DNA of 64,000 bases from Arcicella sp038230735 (GCA_038230735.1 JBBRMR010000013.1:1-64000); one strand, 5' to 3'. Shown: positions 16,911-25,862, numbered from the stretch's first letter. A program made the numbers and translations. Notes: generated by a model not told the origin, from the letters alone.

Positions 16911-18071
16911 TTACTTCTCCACACAAATCTGCGAAGGAAATTTCCAGCTTTTTGAGGTTACTTCTTCATAATAACGTTCATACATCGGTAAAATGATTTC
17001 GATGTCAAACCGTTTGGCTTGTTCGTGGGCATTGTGTTTGAATTCCGCTAATTTTTCATCATCACTCAATAAGGCAATGGTGTTTTTTGCCATATCTTCC
17101 ACGTCTCCAATTTTAGAAACAAAACCCGTTACGCCATGAATATTTACTTCGGTAATTCCTCCTGCATCCGACGAAATCACGGGGACTTCACACGCCATGG
17201 CTTCGAGGGCTGCCAAACCGAAACTTTCCTTTTCCGAAGTTAATAAAAAAACATCTGCCAAAGACAAAACTTCTTCGATAACGTCCAATTTACCCAAAAA
17301 ACGAACATCATTCTGCACACCCAATTCACGACAAAGCATTTCAATAGCGGTGCGTTCTGGTCCATCTCCTACCAAAAGTAACTTGCTGGGAATCTGTTGA
17401 TTAACTAAATGAAAGACCTTAATAATGTCATCAATCCGCTTCACTTTTCTGAAATTGGAAGTGTGCATCATCAGTTTTTCACCGTTGGGACAGATGGCAA
17501 TTTTGAAATGATCTTTTCTTAGTTTTTTGAAGCGTTCCAAATCAATAAAGTTAGGAATTACCTCAATTTTATTCACAATTTCAAATTCTGAGTACGTATC
17601 ATTTCTCAAACTTTCAGACACCGCCGTTACACCATCAGATTCATTGATGGAGAAGGTTACAACAGGTTCAAAAGAGGGGTCTTTACCCACCAGTGTAATG
17701 TCTGTGCCATGCAATGTGGTGATAAATGGGATATGAATTCCCTTAGATTTAAGGATTTGTTTTGCCAAATATGCCGCCGAAGCGTGCGGAATGGCGTAGT
17801 GTACGTGCAAGAGGTCAAGGTGTTCGTTACTCACGACATCCACAATTTTACTCGCCAATGCTGATTCATAAGGCAAATATTGAAACAGCGGGTATGACGA
17901 AATGCTGACTTCGTGATAGTAGATATTTTCATTGAAAAAATCCAGTCTCGAAGGTTGCGAATACGTGATAAAATGCACCTGATGCCCCACTTTGGCGAGT
18001 GCCTTGCCCAGTTCGGTGGCAACCACCCCACTACCTCCATAGGTAGGATAACATACAATTCCGATTTTCAT
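16911..18071 (-). CDS. bshA: N-acetyl-alpha-D-glucosaminyl L-malate synthase (bacillithiol synthesis)
   Basis: A 386-residue GT4 glycosyltransferase. The opening MKIGIVCYPTYGGSGVVATELG is typical of BshA, as are LHVHYAIPHASAAYLAK and TTLHGTDITLVG, where the acceptor and UDP-GlcNAc are bound, and the C-terminal SEKESFGLAALEAMACE with the catalytic E-x7-E. It joins UDP-GlcNAc to L-malate, the first step of bacillithiol, a low-molecular-weight thiol used by many Bacteroidota in place of glutathione. It may be co-transcribed with ndh. A composite repeat begins just before its ATG. Confidence 0.95.
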   Translation of the reverse strand: MKIGIVCYPTYGGSGVVATELGKALAKVGHQVHFITYSQPSRLDFFNENIYYHEVSISSYPLFQYLPYESALASKIVDVVSNEHLDLLHVHYAIPHASAAYLAKQILKSKGIHIPFITTLHGTDITLVGKDPSFEPVVTFSINESDGVTAVSESLRNDTYSEFEIVNKIEVIPNFIDLERFKKLRKDHFKIAICPNGEKLMMHTSNFRKVKRIDDIIKVFHLVNQQIPSKLLLVGDGPERTAIEMLCRELGVQNDVRFLGKLDVIEEVLSLADVFLLTSEKESFGLAALEAMACEVPVISSDAGGITEVNIHGVTGFVSKIGDVEDMAKNTIALLSDDEKLAEFKHNAHEQAKRFDIEIILPMYERYYEEVTSKSWKFPSQICVEK

Positions 18072-18082
18072 TAACGCAATTT

Positions 18083-18228
18083 GTTTCGATGTTCGATGTT
18101 CGGGGTTCGATGTTGGGAATTCATCCTTGCCCCATGGCTGGTGTCCTCACCAGTCCACATAAGCGAAATCAATTTTGTTTATATGCTGATGCAAATGTGG
18201 ACTGATGGGGACACCAGCTACTGGGCAA
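18083..18228. repeat. Composite repeat: TTCGAT iterons plus GGACACCAG inverted repeat (copy B)
   Basis: TTCGATGTTCGATGTTCGG iterons at 18083-18120 are followed by a pair of 34-nt inverted arms, 18127-18160 and 18195-18228. The right arm contains GGACTGATGGGGACACCAG, identical over 23 nt to the solo element at 14587-14609; the left arm is its reverse complement with two or three changes. A hairpin with a 34-nt loop can form. Confidence 0.8.
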
Positions 18229-18341
18229 CAGACACTAAAACCTATCCTCTAAAACCTAATCCCTAACAATTACAGAACACCGAAAAATTAAAAATGTCTC
18301 ATTGAATGATGTATTTTCTTTTTTGGGGGATGAAAAAGAGA

Positions 18342-18349
18342 TAATTTTG
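18342..18349 (+). promoter_or_regulatory. -7 box (TAATTTTG) of the ubiA-purN operon
   Basis: TAATTTTG matches TAnnTTTG; T-rich sequence (TTTT/TTTTGG) lies 16-19 bp upstream as a -33 element. Transcription would begin near 18356, about 60 bp before the first recognised start codon of the prenyltransferase. Confidence 0.5.
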
Positions 18350-18414
18350 GAGTAATAAATAAAACTATCCGACCAAAGATTACATATCTCCAATTTATTT
18401 CAGGATTCATTCGT

Positions 18415-19251
18415 TTGATTCGCTGGCAAAATTTAGCGATTATTGTTTTGACGCAATATTTTACTCGCTTCTTTTTGATTCGAGATAAACCCCCGTCGTT
18501 CAGTCATTTATTAGAAATTATTATGGATAAAAATATATTTTTTATCTCCCTTTCAACAGTGTTGATTGCAGCTTCGGGCTATATTATCAACGATTATTAC
18601 GACATCAAAATTGATTTGGTCAATAAGCCCGACCGAGTAATAATTGGGCGGTACGTCAAACGGCGTTGGGCTTTGGCGATAAATCAGGTTTTAAATGGAT
18701 TAGGAATTCTATTAGGATTATTCATCAGTCGAAAAGTGGCTCTGGTGAATCTATCGGCGGTTTTTTGCTTATGGTTATACGCCAACCAATTGAAAAGATT
18801 AGCCTTTTGGGGTAATCTGATGGTAGCAATTCTGACGGGTTTTTCACTGTTAATTTTAGCCGTTTATTACCCAGGACATCAAAAAGAAGTCTGGGTATAT
18901 GCTACGTTTTCCCTATTTATTACGCTGATTCGTGAAATAATTAAAGACATGGAAGACGTAAAAGGGGATGAAAAACACGGATGCCGAACCTTGCCCATTA
19001 TATGGGGTATTGCCCGCACCAAGCTCTTGGTTTACGTGCTGATTGCCTCCTTTATTACTACCTTATTTATTTTAGCTACTCAATTACCCAGTCAAAGGAT
19101 TGCCTATATTTTTCTGTTAATGATGATGCCAGTAGGATTTTTGACTTATAAATTGGTCTATGCCGACAAACCCAAAGACTTTGCTTTTTTGAGTGATGCC
19201 TGTAAGGTTATTATGTTGATTGGGGTTTTAACGATGATATTTGTACAATGA
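18415..19251 (+). CDS. UbiA family prenyltransferase (geranylgeranylglycerol-phosphate type)
   Basis: A 278-residue integral membrane enzyme with eight or nine helices. The first Asp-rich motif is NDYYDIKIDLVNKPDR (N-D-xx-D), and the second is IKDMEDVKGDEKHGCRTLP. These bind Mg-diphosphate of the prenyl donor. Bacteroidota carry such enzymes related to archaeal digeranylgeranylglyceryl phosphate synthase; a hydroxybenzoate or heme substrate is less likely given NKPDRVIIG. The start is uncertain: TTG at 18415 is the only usual start codon, yet homologous-looking sequence (LQFISGFIRLIRWQN) continues upstream without any ATG or GTG. It overlaps purN by 4 nt. Confidence 0.85.
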   Translation: MIRWQNLAIIVLTQYFTRFFLIRDKPPSFSHLLEIIMDKNIFFISLSTVLIAASGYIINDYYDIKIDLVNKPDRVIIGRYVKRRWALAINQVLNGLGILLGLFISRKVALVNLSAVFCLWLYANQLKRLAFWGNLMVAILTGFSLLILAVYYPGHQKEVWVYATFSLFITLIREIIKDMEDVKGDEKHGCRTLPIIWGIARTKLLVYVLIASFITTLFILATQLPSQRIAYIFLLMMMPVGFLTYKLVYADKPKDFAFLSDACKVIMLIGVLTMIFVQ

Positions 19252-19814
19252 AAAACATCGCCATTTTCGCTTCTGGTTCAGGCTCAAATGCTGAACGAAT
19301 TGTAGAGTATTTCGCTGATTCTGAGGAAATTAACGTAAAATTAATTCTCTGTAATAATCCCGAAGCGGGTGTTATCCAACGTGCTGAAAGACTCAACATT
19401 CCTCTAATTATGTTCGACCGACCGATGTTTAAATCGGGTGAGGTGGTGCATATTTTACAGGAAAATCAAATTAATTTTGTTATTTTGGCGGGTTTTCTTT
19501 GGCTCGTTCCCAAAAATGTTGTGGAGGCATTTCCGAATCGAATTATCAATATTCATCCTGCCCTTTTACCAAAATTTGGCGGTAAAGGAATGTTCGGGCA
19601 TTTTGTGCATGAGGCTGTCGTTGAAAACAAAGAAACGGAATCAGGCATTACCATTCATTTTGTCAATGAACATTATGACGAAGGGGCAATTATTTTTCAG
19701 GCTTCTTTCCCCGTTACGCCCACCGACACACCCGAAGACGTTGCTCGCAAAGGACAGGTTTTGGAATATCAATATTTTCCAGAAATAATTAAAAAAATAA
19801 TTTTGGAGGGATAA
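19248..19814 (+). CDS. purN: Phosphoribosylglycinamide formyltransferase
   Basis: A 188-residue enzyme that moves a formyl group from 10-formyl-tetrahydrofolate to GAR in purine synthesis. It has the N-terminal IAIFASGSGSNAERI phosphate-binding loop, GFLWLVPKNVVEAFPNRIINIHPALLP with the catalytic N-x-H region, and the later D in NEHYDEGAIIFQ. Its ATG overlaps the UbiA stop codon (ATGA), which suggests coupled translation. Length is typical. Confidence 0.95.
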   Translation: MKNIAIFASGSGSNAERIVEYFADSEEINVKLILCNNPEAGVIQRAERLNIPLIMFDRPMFKSGEVVHILQENQINFVILAGFLWLVPKNVVEAFPNRIINIHPALLPKFGGKGMFGHFVHEAVVENKETESGITIHFVNEHYDEGAIIFQASFPVTPTDTPEDVARKGQVLEYQYFPEIIKKIILEG

Positions 19815-20244
19815 AACTTACCAAGGTAAAAATACTTTTTCTTATCGTTTTACCTAATTTTCAACCCAATTTTCCTAAGAAAACCCATTTCAAAATCAAA
19901 AATATGATTTTGCAGAACCTCATTTTCTCTAATCTCAATATTTCCCAAAAAAAAGCCTTAAAAATAAACCTTTCAACATTGAATTATTATAAAAAATAAT
20001 TGAAAAATTATAGAATAAGTATTTTTACTTAAATAGGTTTTAAAATTTGGGGTTTTAAGATAAAAAATGTCTTATCCGCAAAAAGGGATGTTGATACGAA
20101 GAATATTATTCCCAAAATTGATAAAAATGCTAAAATATAGGCTATTTTTGTAGTTATGAGGGCTATAATAGGCATTTGGCATTTGTTTTTATTCTTGTAA
20201 TATTTCGTAAAATATCATCAACAAGAAATACCAAAAACAAGAAA
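19815..20244. other. Gene-free gap with a promoter for the next gene
   Basis: A 430-bp A+T-rich gap. The only signal I can support is TATTTTTG at 20143-20150, a TAnnTTTG match with TTG about 22 bp upstream, which could drive the next gene. A 14-codon frame from 20156 (MRAIIGIWHLFLFL) would lie at the very start of that transcript, but nothing supports it as a leader peptide. Confidence 0.5.
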
Positions 20245-20655
20245 ATGGAAAATTTAGCTTCAAATTATCAATTTTTAACGCCTAATTTATTTACCACCAT
20301 CAACGAAGAAGAAATCATTGATTATTTAGTAGATAATGACCAATTTCCTAAGCAATTTAACAGTACGCAAGTGATTTCTTTCCTTCAAGGTAAAGATTTT
20401 TACCTTGTCCTTTTCATGGTTTCGCCAGAAGGAAAACGGGGGTTCGTGATGTATAAAGTCTTTGATTTTTCGATGAATATAGATGAAATGCACAAACTTT
20501 CAATGACATTCAGCGAATTGATGAAGACCGTAGAAGACAATTATCCTTATCGAATGGCAAAATACAAAATCGACCAGATGATTGGGATGGCTTCAACATT
20601 GAGAATGTTGTTTCACAAAAAGACAGTTGAGGAAGAGGTCTCGAGACGGTTTTAA
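20245..20655 (+). CDS. Conserved-looking protein of unknown function
   Basis: A 136-residue soluble protein starting MENLASNYQFLTPNLFTTIN. No family is recognised. It has an acidic N-terminal third (NEEEIIDYLVDNDQF), a strand-rich centre (FYLVLFMVSPEGKRGFVMYKVFDF) and a helical C-terminal half (MHKLSMTFSELMKTVEDNYPY) ending in basic residues. The frame is open from 20176, but the ATG at 20245 is chosen because the earlier part is AT-rich and overlaps the promoter leader. It stands alone and converges on the M28 peptidase gene, with a perfect inverted repeat between them. Confidence 0.65.
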   Translation: MENLASNYQFLTPNLFTTINEEEIIDYLVDNDQFPKQFNSTQVISFLQGKDFYLVLFMVSPEGKRGFVMYKVFDFSMNIDEMHKLSMTFSELMKTVEDNYPYRMAKYKIDQMIGMASTLRMLFHKKTVEEEVSRRF

Positions 20656-20672
20656 AGATTCTGGTAAGAGAT

Positions 20673-20760
20673 TAGACCACTGATTATACTGATTTGACAG
20701 ATTTACACGGATTTTTTTAAATCTGCGAGAATCATTTGAATCTGTATAATCAGTGGTCTA
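20673..20760. terminator. Long inverted repeat between convergent genes
   Basis: Perfect 17-nt arms TAGACCACTGATTATAC (20673-20689) and its complement (20744-20760) enclose an inner stem CAGATTT/AAATCTG. The sequence resembles the ACCACTGATTATACTGATT element seen between genes in many Bacteroidota. Its place between convergent genes suggests a bidirectional terminator. Confidence 0.75.
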
Positions 20761-20774
20761 TTTTTTTAAATACC

Positions 20775-22379
20775 CTACTTCTTATCCGAATCCACCACCA
20801 ATCTCTTCTCTCTATTCGCCACTTCCCAAGCTAAATGAAAGACTAATCTGGCTCGCTTTTCCATTTTACTGAACTCAATTTTCTCCACATCATCCGTTGG
20901 TTGGTGATAATCGTCATGAACACCATTAAAGAAAAAAGCTACTGGGATTTTGTTTTTGGCAAAATTATAGTGGTCCGAACGGTAATAAAAACGGTTTGGG
21001 TCGTTGGGGTCGTTGTATCTAAAATCCAGGTCGATGGGCGTTCCGTATTTGGTATTTTGCTCTAACAAAGCCGAGTGCAATTCAGACGAAAGTTTATCTG
21101 AACCAATCACATAAATGTAATCTCCTTTGCCTTCGTGGTCTTTATCGGTGCGTCCCACCATGTCAATATTTATGTCGCAAATAGTATTTGCTAAGGAAAA
21201 AACGGGGTGTTTTACGTAATATTCCGAACCCAAAAGCCCCTTTTCTTCACCCGTTACGGTCATAAATAAAACGCTCCTACGGGGTTTCTGCCCTGTTTTT
21301 GCGGCTTCGCTAAATGCCTGAGCCACTTCCAAAACCGATACCGTTCCCGAACCATCATCATCTGCCCCATTAAAGATTTTTCCATCGTTTACGCCCACGT
21401 GGTCATAGTGTGAAGTAATGATAACCAATTCCTCTTTTTTATCCGTGCCTTCTAAATATCCCAACACATTGTAAGTCTCAATGCCATCAACCGTTCTTTC
21501 GATTTTCATGGTCAAAGGTTGTGATTTTATCGAGCCACTCAATGATTTTTTGGTTTCCAAAGTCTTAATTTTCAAGGCTTCAAACTCGTTGATGGTTGTT
21601 ACCAACATTTCGGCAGCCATATTTTGTCCAATGGTCAAAACCGCAAAATCTGAGCCTTGGGGGTCGGAAGTTTCACGGAAACCTAAGCGGGCATTACCAA
21701 AGCGTTTCATCATAGTTTGGCGTTGTTTTACAGTCTTTTCAAACTCCTCAATTGACTGTTTTGAAATCAACAATAATGCCTTTGCCCCCTTCGCTTTGGC
21801 AAGATTCATTTTCTCTTTCCAAGCCTCACTTCCTTTGCTCCATTTCGACATTTCAGAACTTCCCGAAAATATATAATTGCCATCTGCCAAACGTGGTTCA
21901 CCTTCAAACGCTACAATCACTTTATCTTTTACATCAATATCGGCATAATCATTAAATACCTTATCTTCAATACCATAACCGACAAAAACGGTCTCTAAAT
22001 CCATTTCTTTAGGCATTGCAACGGCAGAATTTGAAATAAAATCCGTTAAATACTGGTATTTTTTTTTATTGGCTTTCACATAAAAATCTCCCCAAGAACG
22101 CTTCACTAAGTCCACCAATTGGAGATACGATTTATCAGTACCCACTGAACCTTTCAGCCCATAGCTTTCAAATTGTTTAGCGATATATTGAGCCGCAACT
22201 TTCTGTTCGGGCGAGCCTGTATCTCGTCCTCTCATACTATCCGAGGCGATGAAAATAAGATGCTTTTTGAGTTCTGCTTCGGTGATAGTTTTGGCAAAAG
22301 TATCGGGCGATAATTGGGCGGTGGTTCGACAGGAAATAAACGGTAGAACACAAAATAATGGCAAAAGAAATTTTTTCAT
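20775..22379 (-). CDS. M28 family zinc aminopeptidase, predicted lipoprotein
   Basis: A 534-residue protein with a lipoprotein signal MKKFLLPLFCVLPFISC (Cys17). The C-terminal half is the M28 catalytic domain: ITSHYDHVG (first His ligand), NGADDDGSGT (bridging Asp), GEEKGLLGS (Glu general base and ligand), DINIDMVGR (Asp) and YYRSDHYNFAK (His). A PA-like insert precedes it. Such enzymes remove N-terminal residues from peptides at the cell surface or in the periplasm. The frame is open to 22430, but the start at 22379 gives the signal peptide. No close operon partner. Confidence 0.92.
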   Translation of the reverse strand: MKKFLLPLFCVLPFISCRTTAQLSPDTFAKTITEAELKKHLIFIASDSMRGRDTGSPEQKVAAQYIAKQFESYGLKGSVGTDKSYLQLVDLVKRSWGDFYVKANKKKYQYLTDFISNSAVAMPKEMDLETVFVGYGIEDKVFNDYADIDVKDKVIVAFEGEPRLADGNYIFSGSSEMSKWSKGSEAWKEKMNLAKAKGAKALLLISKQSIEEFEKTVKQRQTMMKRFGNARLGFRETSDPQGSDFAVLTIGQNMAAEMLVTTINEFEALKIKTLETKKSLSGSIKSQPLTMKIERTVDGIETYNVLGYLEGTDKKEELVIITSHYDHVGVNDGKIFNGADDDGSGTVSVLEVAQAFSEAAKTGQKPRRSVLFMTVTGEEKGLLGSEYYVKHPVFSLANTICDINIDMVGRTDKDHEGKGDYIYVIGSDKLSSELHSALLEQNTKYGTPIDLDFRYNDPNDPNRFYYRSDHYNFAKNKIPVAFFFNGVHDDYHQPTDDVEKIEFSKMEKRARLVFHLAWEVANREKRLVVDSDKK

Positions 22380-22582
22380 GAATTTAGTATTGGGGTTGAT
22401 GATTTTTAGTATTAAGTAAAAATAATTCATTTTTCAGAAAATACCTTATTATCAGTGAAATATAAGCTAAAATAACTGACCGCCGAAAGTTCACAGCCGA
22501 AAGCCGTTATTACTTTGGCACAGTTATTGAACACCTATAACTATATGCGTAATCCGCCTAAAATTACTATTTAAAATATAAT

Positions 22583-22631
22583 AAAAAATGGTCGTAAAAC
22601 TCTGTTAATCAGAATTTTACGACCATTTTTT
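22583..22631. terminator. Strong hairpin with A/T runs
   Basis: AAAAAATGGTCGTAAAA pairs with TTTTACGACCATTTTTT across 17 bp around a short AT-rich loop. No gene ends close by, which is odd for a terminator. Confidence 0.65.
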
Positions 22632-22638
22632 ATTATGC

Positions 22639-22694
22639 ACCACAGGCTTTAGCCTGTTATATCGTATTTCAATCAAAAGGCTGAAACCTGCGGT
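22639..22694. repeat. Imperfect inverted repeat (ACCRCAGGYTTYAGCC type)
   Basis: ACCACAGGCTTTAGCCT on the left pairs imperfectly with AGGCTGAAACCTGCGGT on the right. Elements of this composition are common between genes in Bacteroidota. No function is evident. Confidence 0.55.
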
Positions 22695-22804
22695 ATTATT
22701 ATTAAAAGTTTTCTGTTGCTCCTCCCCTACTCTATTTCTCAAATGTTTTGATAATAATACCTTCCCAAATTACAGTTAATATTTTATCCCTCGAAATTTA
22801 TATT

Positions 22805-22843
22805 AAACCAGTATCAACAACCCAAAATTATTGATACTGGTTT
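22805..22843. terminator. Hairpin AAACCAGTATCAA/TTGATACTGGTTT
   Basis: A perfect 13-bp stem around a 13-nt loop, followed by a T run on the plus strand. No plus-strand gene ends nearby, so it may stop read-through or belong to an unseen transcript. Confidence 0.65.
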
Positions 22844-22982
22844 TCTGTTTTATTGGGCAATAAATTCTACATATAGACTTTAAAAACTGTATTTCTTAGG
22901 GTATACCGGATGGCATAATTTTATAGCTTGATATACCATAAATTTACAAAATAATATATTTTAATCTCATAAACTATTCATT

Positions 22983-23819
22983 ATGAATTACTTAGAAATA
23001 AACAAAGGCACTGCCGGTTATCCCGTAAAATTACATTATAGCGATTATGGAAAAGGTAAACCAGTAATTTTAATCCACGGCTGGCCTCTCAGTGGCGAGA
23101 TGTGGGAATACCAAATTAATGATTTGGTCAAAGCTGGCTATCGAGTCATTACTTATGACAGGCGGGGTTTTGGCAAATCTTCACAACCGTGGGATGGCTA
23201 TGATTATGACACTATGACGGACGATTTGAAGGCATTGATTGACCATTTGAATCTTAGAAATATCACCTTAGTTGGCTTTTCGATGGGTGGTGGTGAAGTG
23301 GTGCGTTATTTTAGTCGTTATGCGGGAAAGGATGTTATAAAGGCAGTTTTGATATCTTCAATTACACCTTATATGCTCCATTCTGACACGAACCCCAATG
23401 GTGTACCACAGGAGGTATTTGACGATATGGCAATGAAAATGCAAGACGATAGAATTGGCTTTTTAGATGCTTTTGGCAAGACATTTTTTGGAATTACGAC
23501 GTTTAGTAAGCCCGTTAGCGAGCCACTATTAGACTATTATCGTATGCTATGTTCAGTAGCGTCTCCCCGTGCAACGCTCATGTGTGCCAAGGCTTTTTCA
23601 TCCACTGATTTCCGAAGCGAAATGAAGGCGGTAAATGTGCCAACGCTCATTATTCATGGCGATGCAGACGAAACCGTACCCATTGATCCTACTGGAAAAG
23701 AATCAGCTAAGGTTATTGCGGACAATGAGTTTATCGTTTATCCAGGAGCAGCACACGGCTTATTTTATACCGAAAAAACAAGGTTAAATGCTGATTTAAT
23801 TGCATTTTTAGCTTCGTAA
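22983..23819 (+). CDS. Alpha/beta hydrolase (non-heme chloroperoxidase/arylesterase group)
   Basis: A 278-residue serine hydrolase. The oxyanion motif is LIHGWPLSGEMWEYQ, the nucleophile is S100 in VGFSMGGGEVVRYF, the acid lies in IIHGDADETVP, and the catalytic His is in YPGAAHGLFYTE. The RRGFGKSSQPWDGYDYDTMTDDL segment is typical of the cofactor-free chloroperoxidase and arylesterase group. Real activity is likely esterase or perhydrolase; the haloperoxidase name is historical. It is not clearly in an operon with the sorbosone-dehydrogenase-like gene 72 bp downstream. Confidence 0.9.
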   Translation: MNYLEINKGTAGYPVKLHYSDYGKGKPVILIHGWPLSGEMWEYQINDLVKAGYRVITYDRRGFGKSSQPWDGYDYDTMTDDLKALIDHLNLRNITLVGFSMGGGEVVRYFSRYAGKDVIKAVLISSITPYMLHSDTNPNGVPQEVFDDMAMKMQDDRIGFLDAFGKTFFGITTFSKPVSEPLLDYYRMLCSVASPRATLMCAKAFSSTDFRSEMKAVNVPTLIIHGDADETVPIDPTGKESAKVIADNEFIVYPGAAHGLFYTEKTRLNADLIAFLAS

Positions 23820-23891
23820 AATCATTTGAAACCTGTAAGGTTTATGGAAAATTTAAAATGTGTAAAAGTATAATGATAATCAGGGTCAATA

Positions 23892-25211
23892 ATGATAAAA
23901 AATTATAAAATAGTTTTACTCCTTTTTTTAGGATTGAGTTCTTGTAGTAAGAAAATGACTAACAAGGATGCCTTTGACGGTTCTGTCAGTACGTCAAATT
24001 ACACGGCTCAAAATTTACCTGCCCCTAATGAAACCAAATCCGTACAGAATTTTAGTGAAGTGGTGGGTTGGAAAGATGGTAAAATGCCCCTTGCTCCCGA
24101 TGGTTTTGAAGTAAACAAATTTGCCGATGGCATGGAACACCCCCGTTGGATTTATACGGCAGATAATGGTGATATTTTCGTGGCAGAATCAAACACTGTT
24201 TTGAAAGGAATCTTGAAAGTAGGTGCAAAAATTTCCCGTAAAATAAAAACCCAACACATCGGCGAAAGTGCCAACAGAATTACGCTTTTTAGGGATGAAA
24301 ATAAAGACGGAATTGCCGAAAGAAAATACACGTTCATGACCGATTTGAATCAGCCTTTTGGAATGTTGATTATCGGTAATAATTTCTACGTAGGTAACAC
24401 TGACGGCTTGATGAAATATGATTATAAAATGGGCGATACCGTCATCAGAGGAGCAGGACAAAAGATAGTTTCTTTGCCCGCAGGAGAAAATAATCGACAC
24501 TGGACAAGAAATATTATTACGAATGCCAAAAAGGACAAAATCTACATTGCCGTGGGTTCAGGGACTAATGTAGCAGAAAAAGGATTGGATAATGAAGTAA
24601 GAAGAGCCGATATTTTGGAGGTAAATTTGGACGGTTCGGGTGAGCGTATTTATGCCCACGGACTCCGTAATCCCGTGGGTATGGACTGGACACCAGGCAC
24701 GCAAACCCTCTGGACTGCCGTAAATGAACGGGACGAATTGGGCGATGAATTAGTGCCTGATTACCTAACGAGCGTCAAGCAAGGCGGGTTTTATGGCTGG
24801 CCCTTCTTTTATTATGGCAAAAATATTGAACCTCGTTTGAAAGACACCCCAAGCCCAGAATCCATTGATAATGTCATTACGCCCGATGTGGCTTTGGGTT
24901 CACATACTGCCTCTTTAGGTTTACTTTTCTATCGTAAAAATAACTTCCCAAGCAAATATCAAGGCGGAGCATTCATTACACAACACGGTTCTTGGAATCG
25001 CTCGGTGATTTCTGGATATAAGGTAATTTTCGTACCCTTCAAGGATGGTAAACCTTCGGGGAAACCAGAAGATTTTTTGACGGGTTTTGTAGAAGATTTA
25101 GCTAAAAGTAAAGTACACGGACGACCCGTTGGCATATCCGTTTTGGCGGACGGTTCGATGTTGGTTTCCGATGATTCGAGCAATACTGTTTGGCGAGTGA
25201 AACATAAGTAA
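23892..25211 (+). CDS. Sorbosone/glucose dehydrogenase-like PQQ propeller lipoprotein
   Basis: A 439-residue protein with a lipoprotein signal ending LLFLGLSSC (Cys18). The body is a six-bladed GSDH-type propeller: HPRWIYTADNGDIFVAES, DLNQPFGMLIIGN, RIYAHGLRNPVGMDWTPG, and QHGSWNRSVISGYKV. The GLRNPxGMDW and HGSWNR motifs are those of soluble aldose sugar dehydrogenases and L-sorbosone dehydrogenases, which use PQQ or a related quinone. Whether this cell makes PQQ is not shown here. An AraC regulator gene follows after 11 bp. Confidence 0.88.
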   Translation: MIKNYKIVLLLFLGLSSCSKKMTNKDAFDGSVSTSNYTAQNLPAPNETKSVQNFSEVVGWKDGKMPLAPDGFEVNKFADGMEHPRWIYTADNGDIFVAESNTVLKGILKVGAKISRKIKTQHIGESANRITLFRDENKDGIAERKYTFMTDLNQPFGMLIIGNNFYVGNTDGLMKYDYKMGDTVIRGAGQKIVSLPAGENNRHWTRNIITNAKKDKIYIAVGSGTNVAEKGLDNEVRRADILEVNLDGSGERIYAHGLRNPVGMDWTPGTQTLWTAVNERDELGDELVPDYLTSVKQGGFYGWPFFYYGKNIEPRLKDTPSPESIDNVITPDVALGSHTASLGLLFYRKNNFPSKYQGGAFITQHGSWNRSVISGYKVIFVPFKDGKPSGKPEDFLTGFVEDLAKSKVHGRPVGISVLADGSMLVSDDSSNTVWRVKHK

Positions 25212-25222
25212 AATTAAATACT

Positions 25223-25798
25223 ATGAAAATATACATCAAATATATGGTGAGCCAACGTTGCAAAATGGCGGTGAAAGAAGAGTTTCGCAGACTTGGCATT
25301 CGTTACGCAAATATTGAGTTGGGCGAGGTAGAAATTTTTGACAATATTACACAAAAACAGCGAGAAGCCTTGAAAGTATCTTTGCATAATTGTGGCTTAG
25401 AATTGATGGACGATAGGCGAAACATTTTGATTGAAAAGGTCAAAAATCTTATTACCGAAATGATTCATTTTAATGACGAATTACCCAAAATAAACTATTC
25501 AGATTTCATCAGTGAGCGTACTCAACACGATTATACGTATCTGTCAAATATGTTTTCGCAAGTAAAAGGCATTACGATTCAACAGTTTATTATCAATCAT
25601 AAAGTTGAACGCATCAAGGAATTGATTTCTTACGGTGAATTGAATATGACTGAAATTGCTTGGAAAATGAATTATAGTAGTGTGGCTCATTTATCGAACC
25701 AATTCAAAAAAATAACGGGATTTTCCCCTTCGCATTTTAAGCAATCGAAGCAAAAAACACGAAATCCAATTGAAGAAATTGGTAGTTATGGATATTAA
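25223..25798 (+). CDS. AraC family transcriptional regulator
   Basis: A 191-residue regulator. The C-terminal two helix-turn-helix motifs of the AraC/XylS type are seen from about residue 105 to 178: HDYTYLSNMFSQVKGITIQQF, then MTEIAWKMNYSSVAHLSNQF and KKITGFSPSHFK. The short N-terminal 100 residues (MVSQRCKMAVKEEFRRLGI) are unlike sugar-binding AraC arms; several short AraC proteins of this form occur in Bacteroidota. Its start lies 11 bp after the dehydrogenase, so it may be co-transcribed with it or be controlled by it. Confidence 0.9.
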   Translation: MKIYIKYMVSQRCKMAVKEEFRRLGIRYANIELGEVEIFDNITQKQREALKVSLHNCGLELMDDRRNILIEKVKNLITEMIHFNDELPKINYSDFISERTQHDYTYLSNMFSQVKGITIQQFIINHKVERIKELISYGELNMTEIAWKMNYSSVAHLSNQFKKITGFSPSHFKQSKQKTRNPIEEIGSYGY

Positions 25799-25835
25799 AA
25801 TTTGGTCAATATTTCCTTAGTTTGATTTAACCATA

Positions 25836-25862
25836 TAAACTCGCCTCAAAAGGGCGAGTTTT
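25836..25862 (+). terminator. Terminator after the AraC gene
   Basis: AAACTCGCC pairs with GGGCGAGTTT around TCAAAA, followed by a T-rich run. Confidence 0.85.

Larger units (their letters stand above)
22380..22982. other. Gene-free gap rich in hairpins
   Basis: About 600 bp without a gene. It holds two strong hairpins (22583-22631 and 22805-22843) and an imperfect inverted repeat (22639-22694). No TAnnTTTG box is seen directly before the hydrolase gene; the sequence TAAATTTA at about 22938 is the nearest approach. Confidence 0.6.

Noticed and set aside
20156..20200. 14-codon leader peptide frame (MRAIIGIWHLFLFL)
   Set aside because: No runs of regulatory codons and no alternative hairpins are visible; chance frame is more likely.
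20176..20244. N-terminal extension of the unknown protein at 20245
   Set aside because: The added residues come from an AT-rich leader directly after a promoter box and do not look like folded protein.
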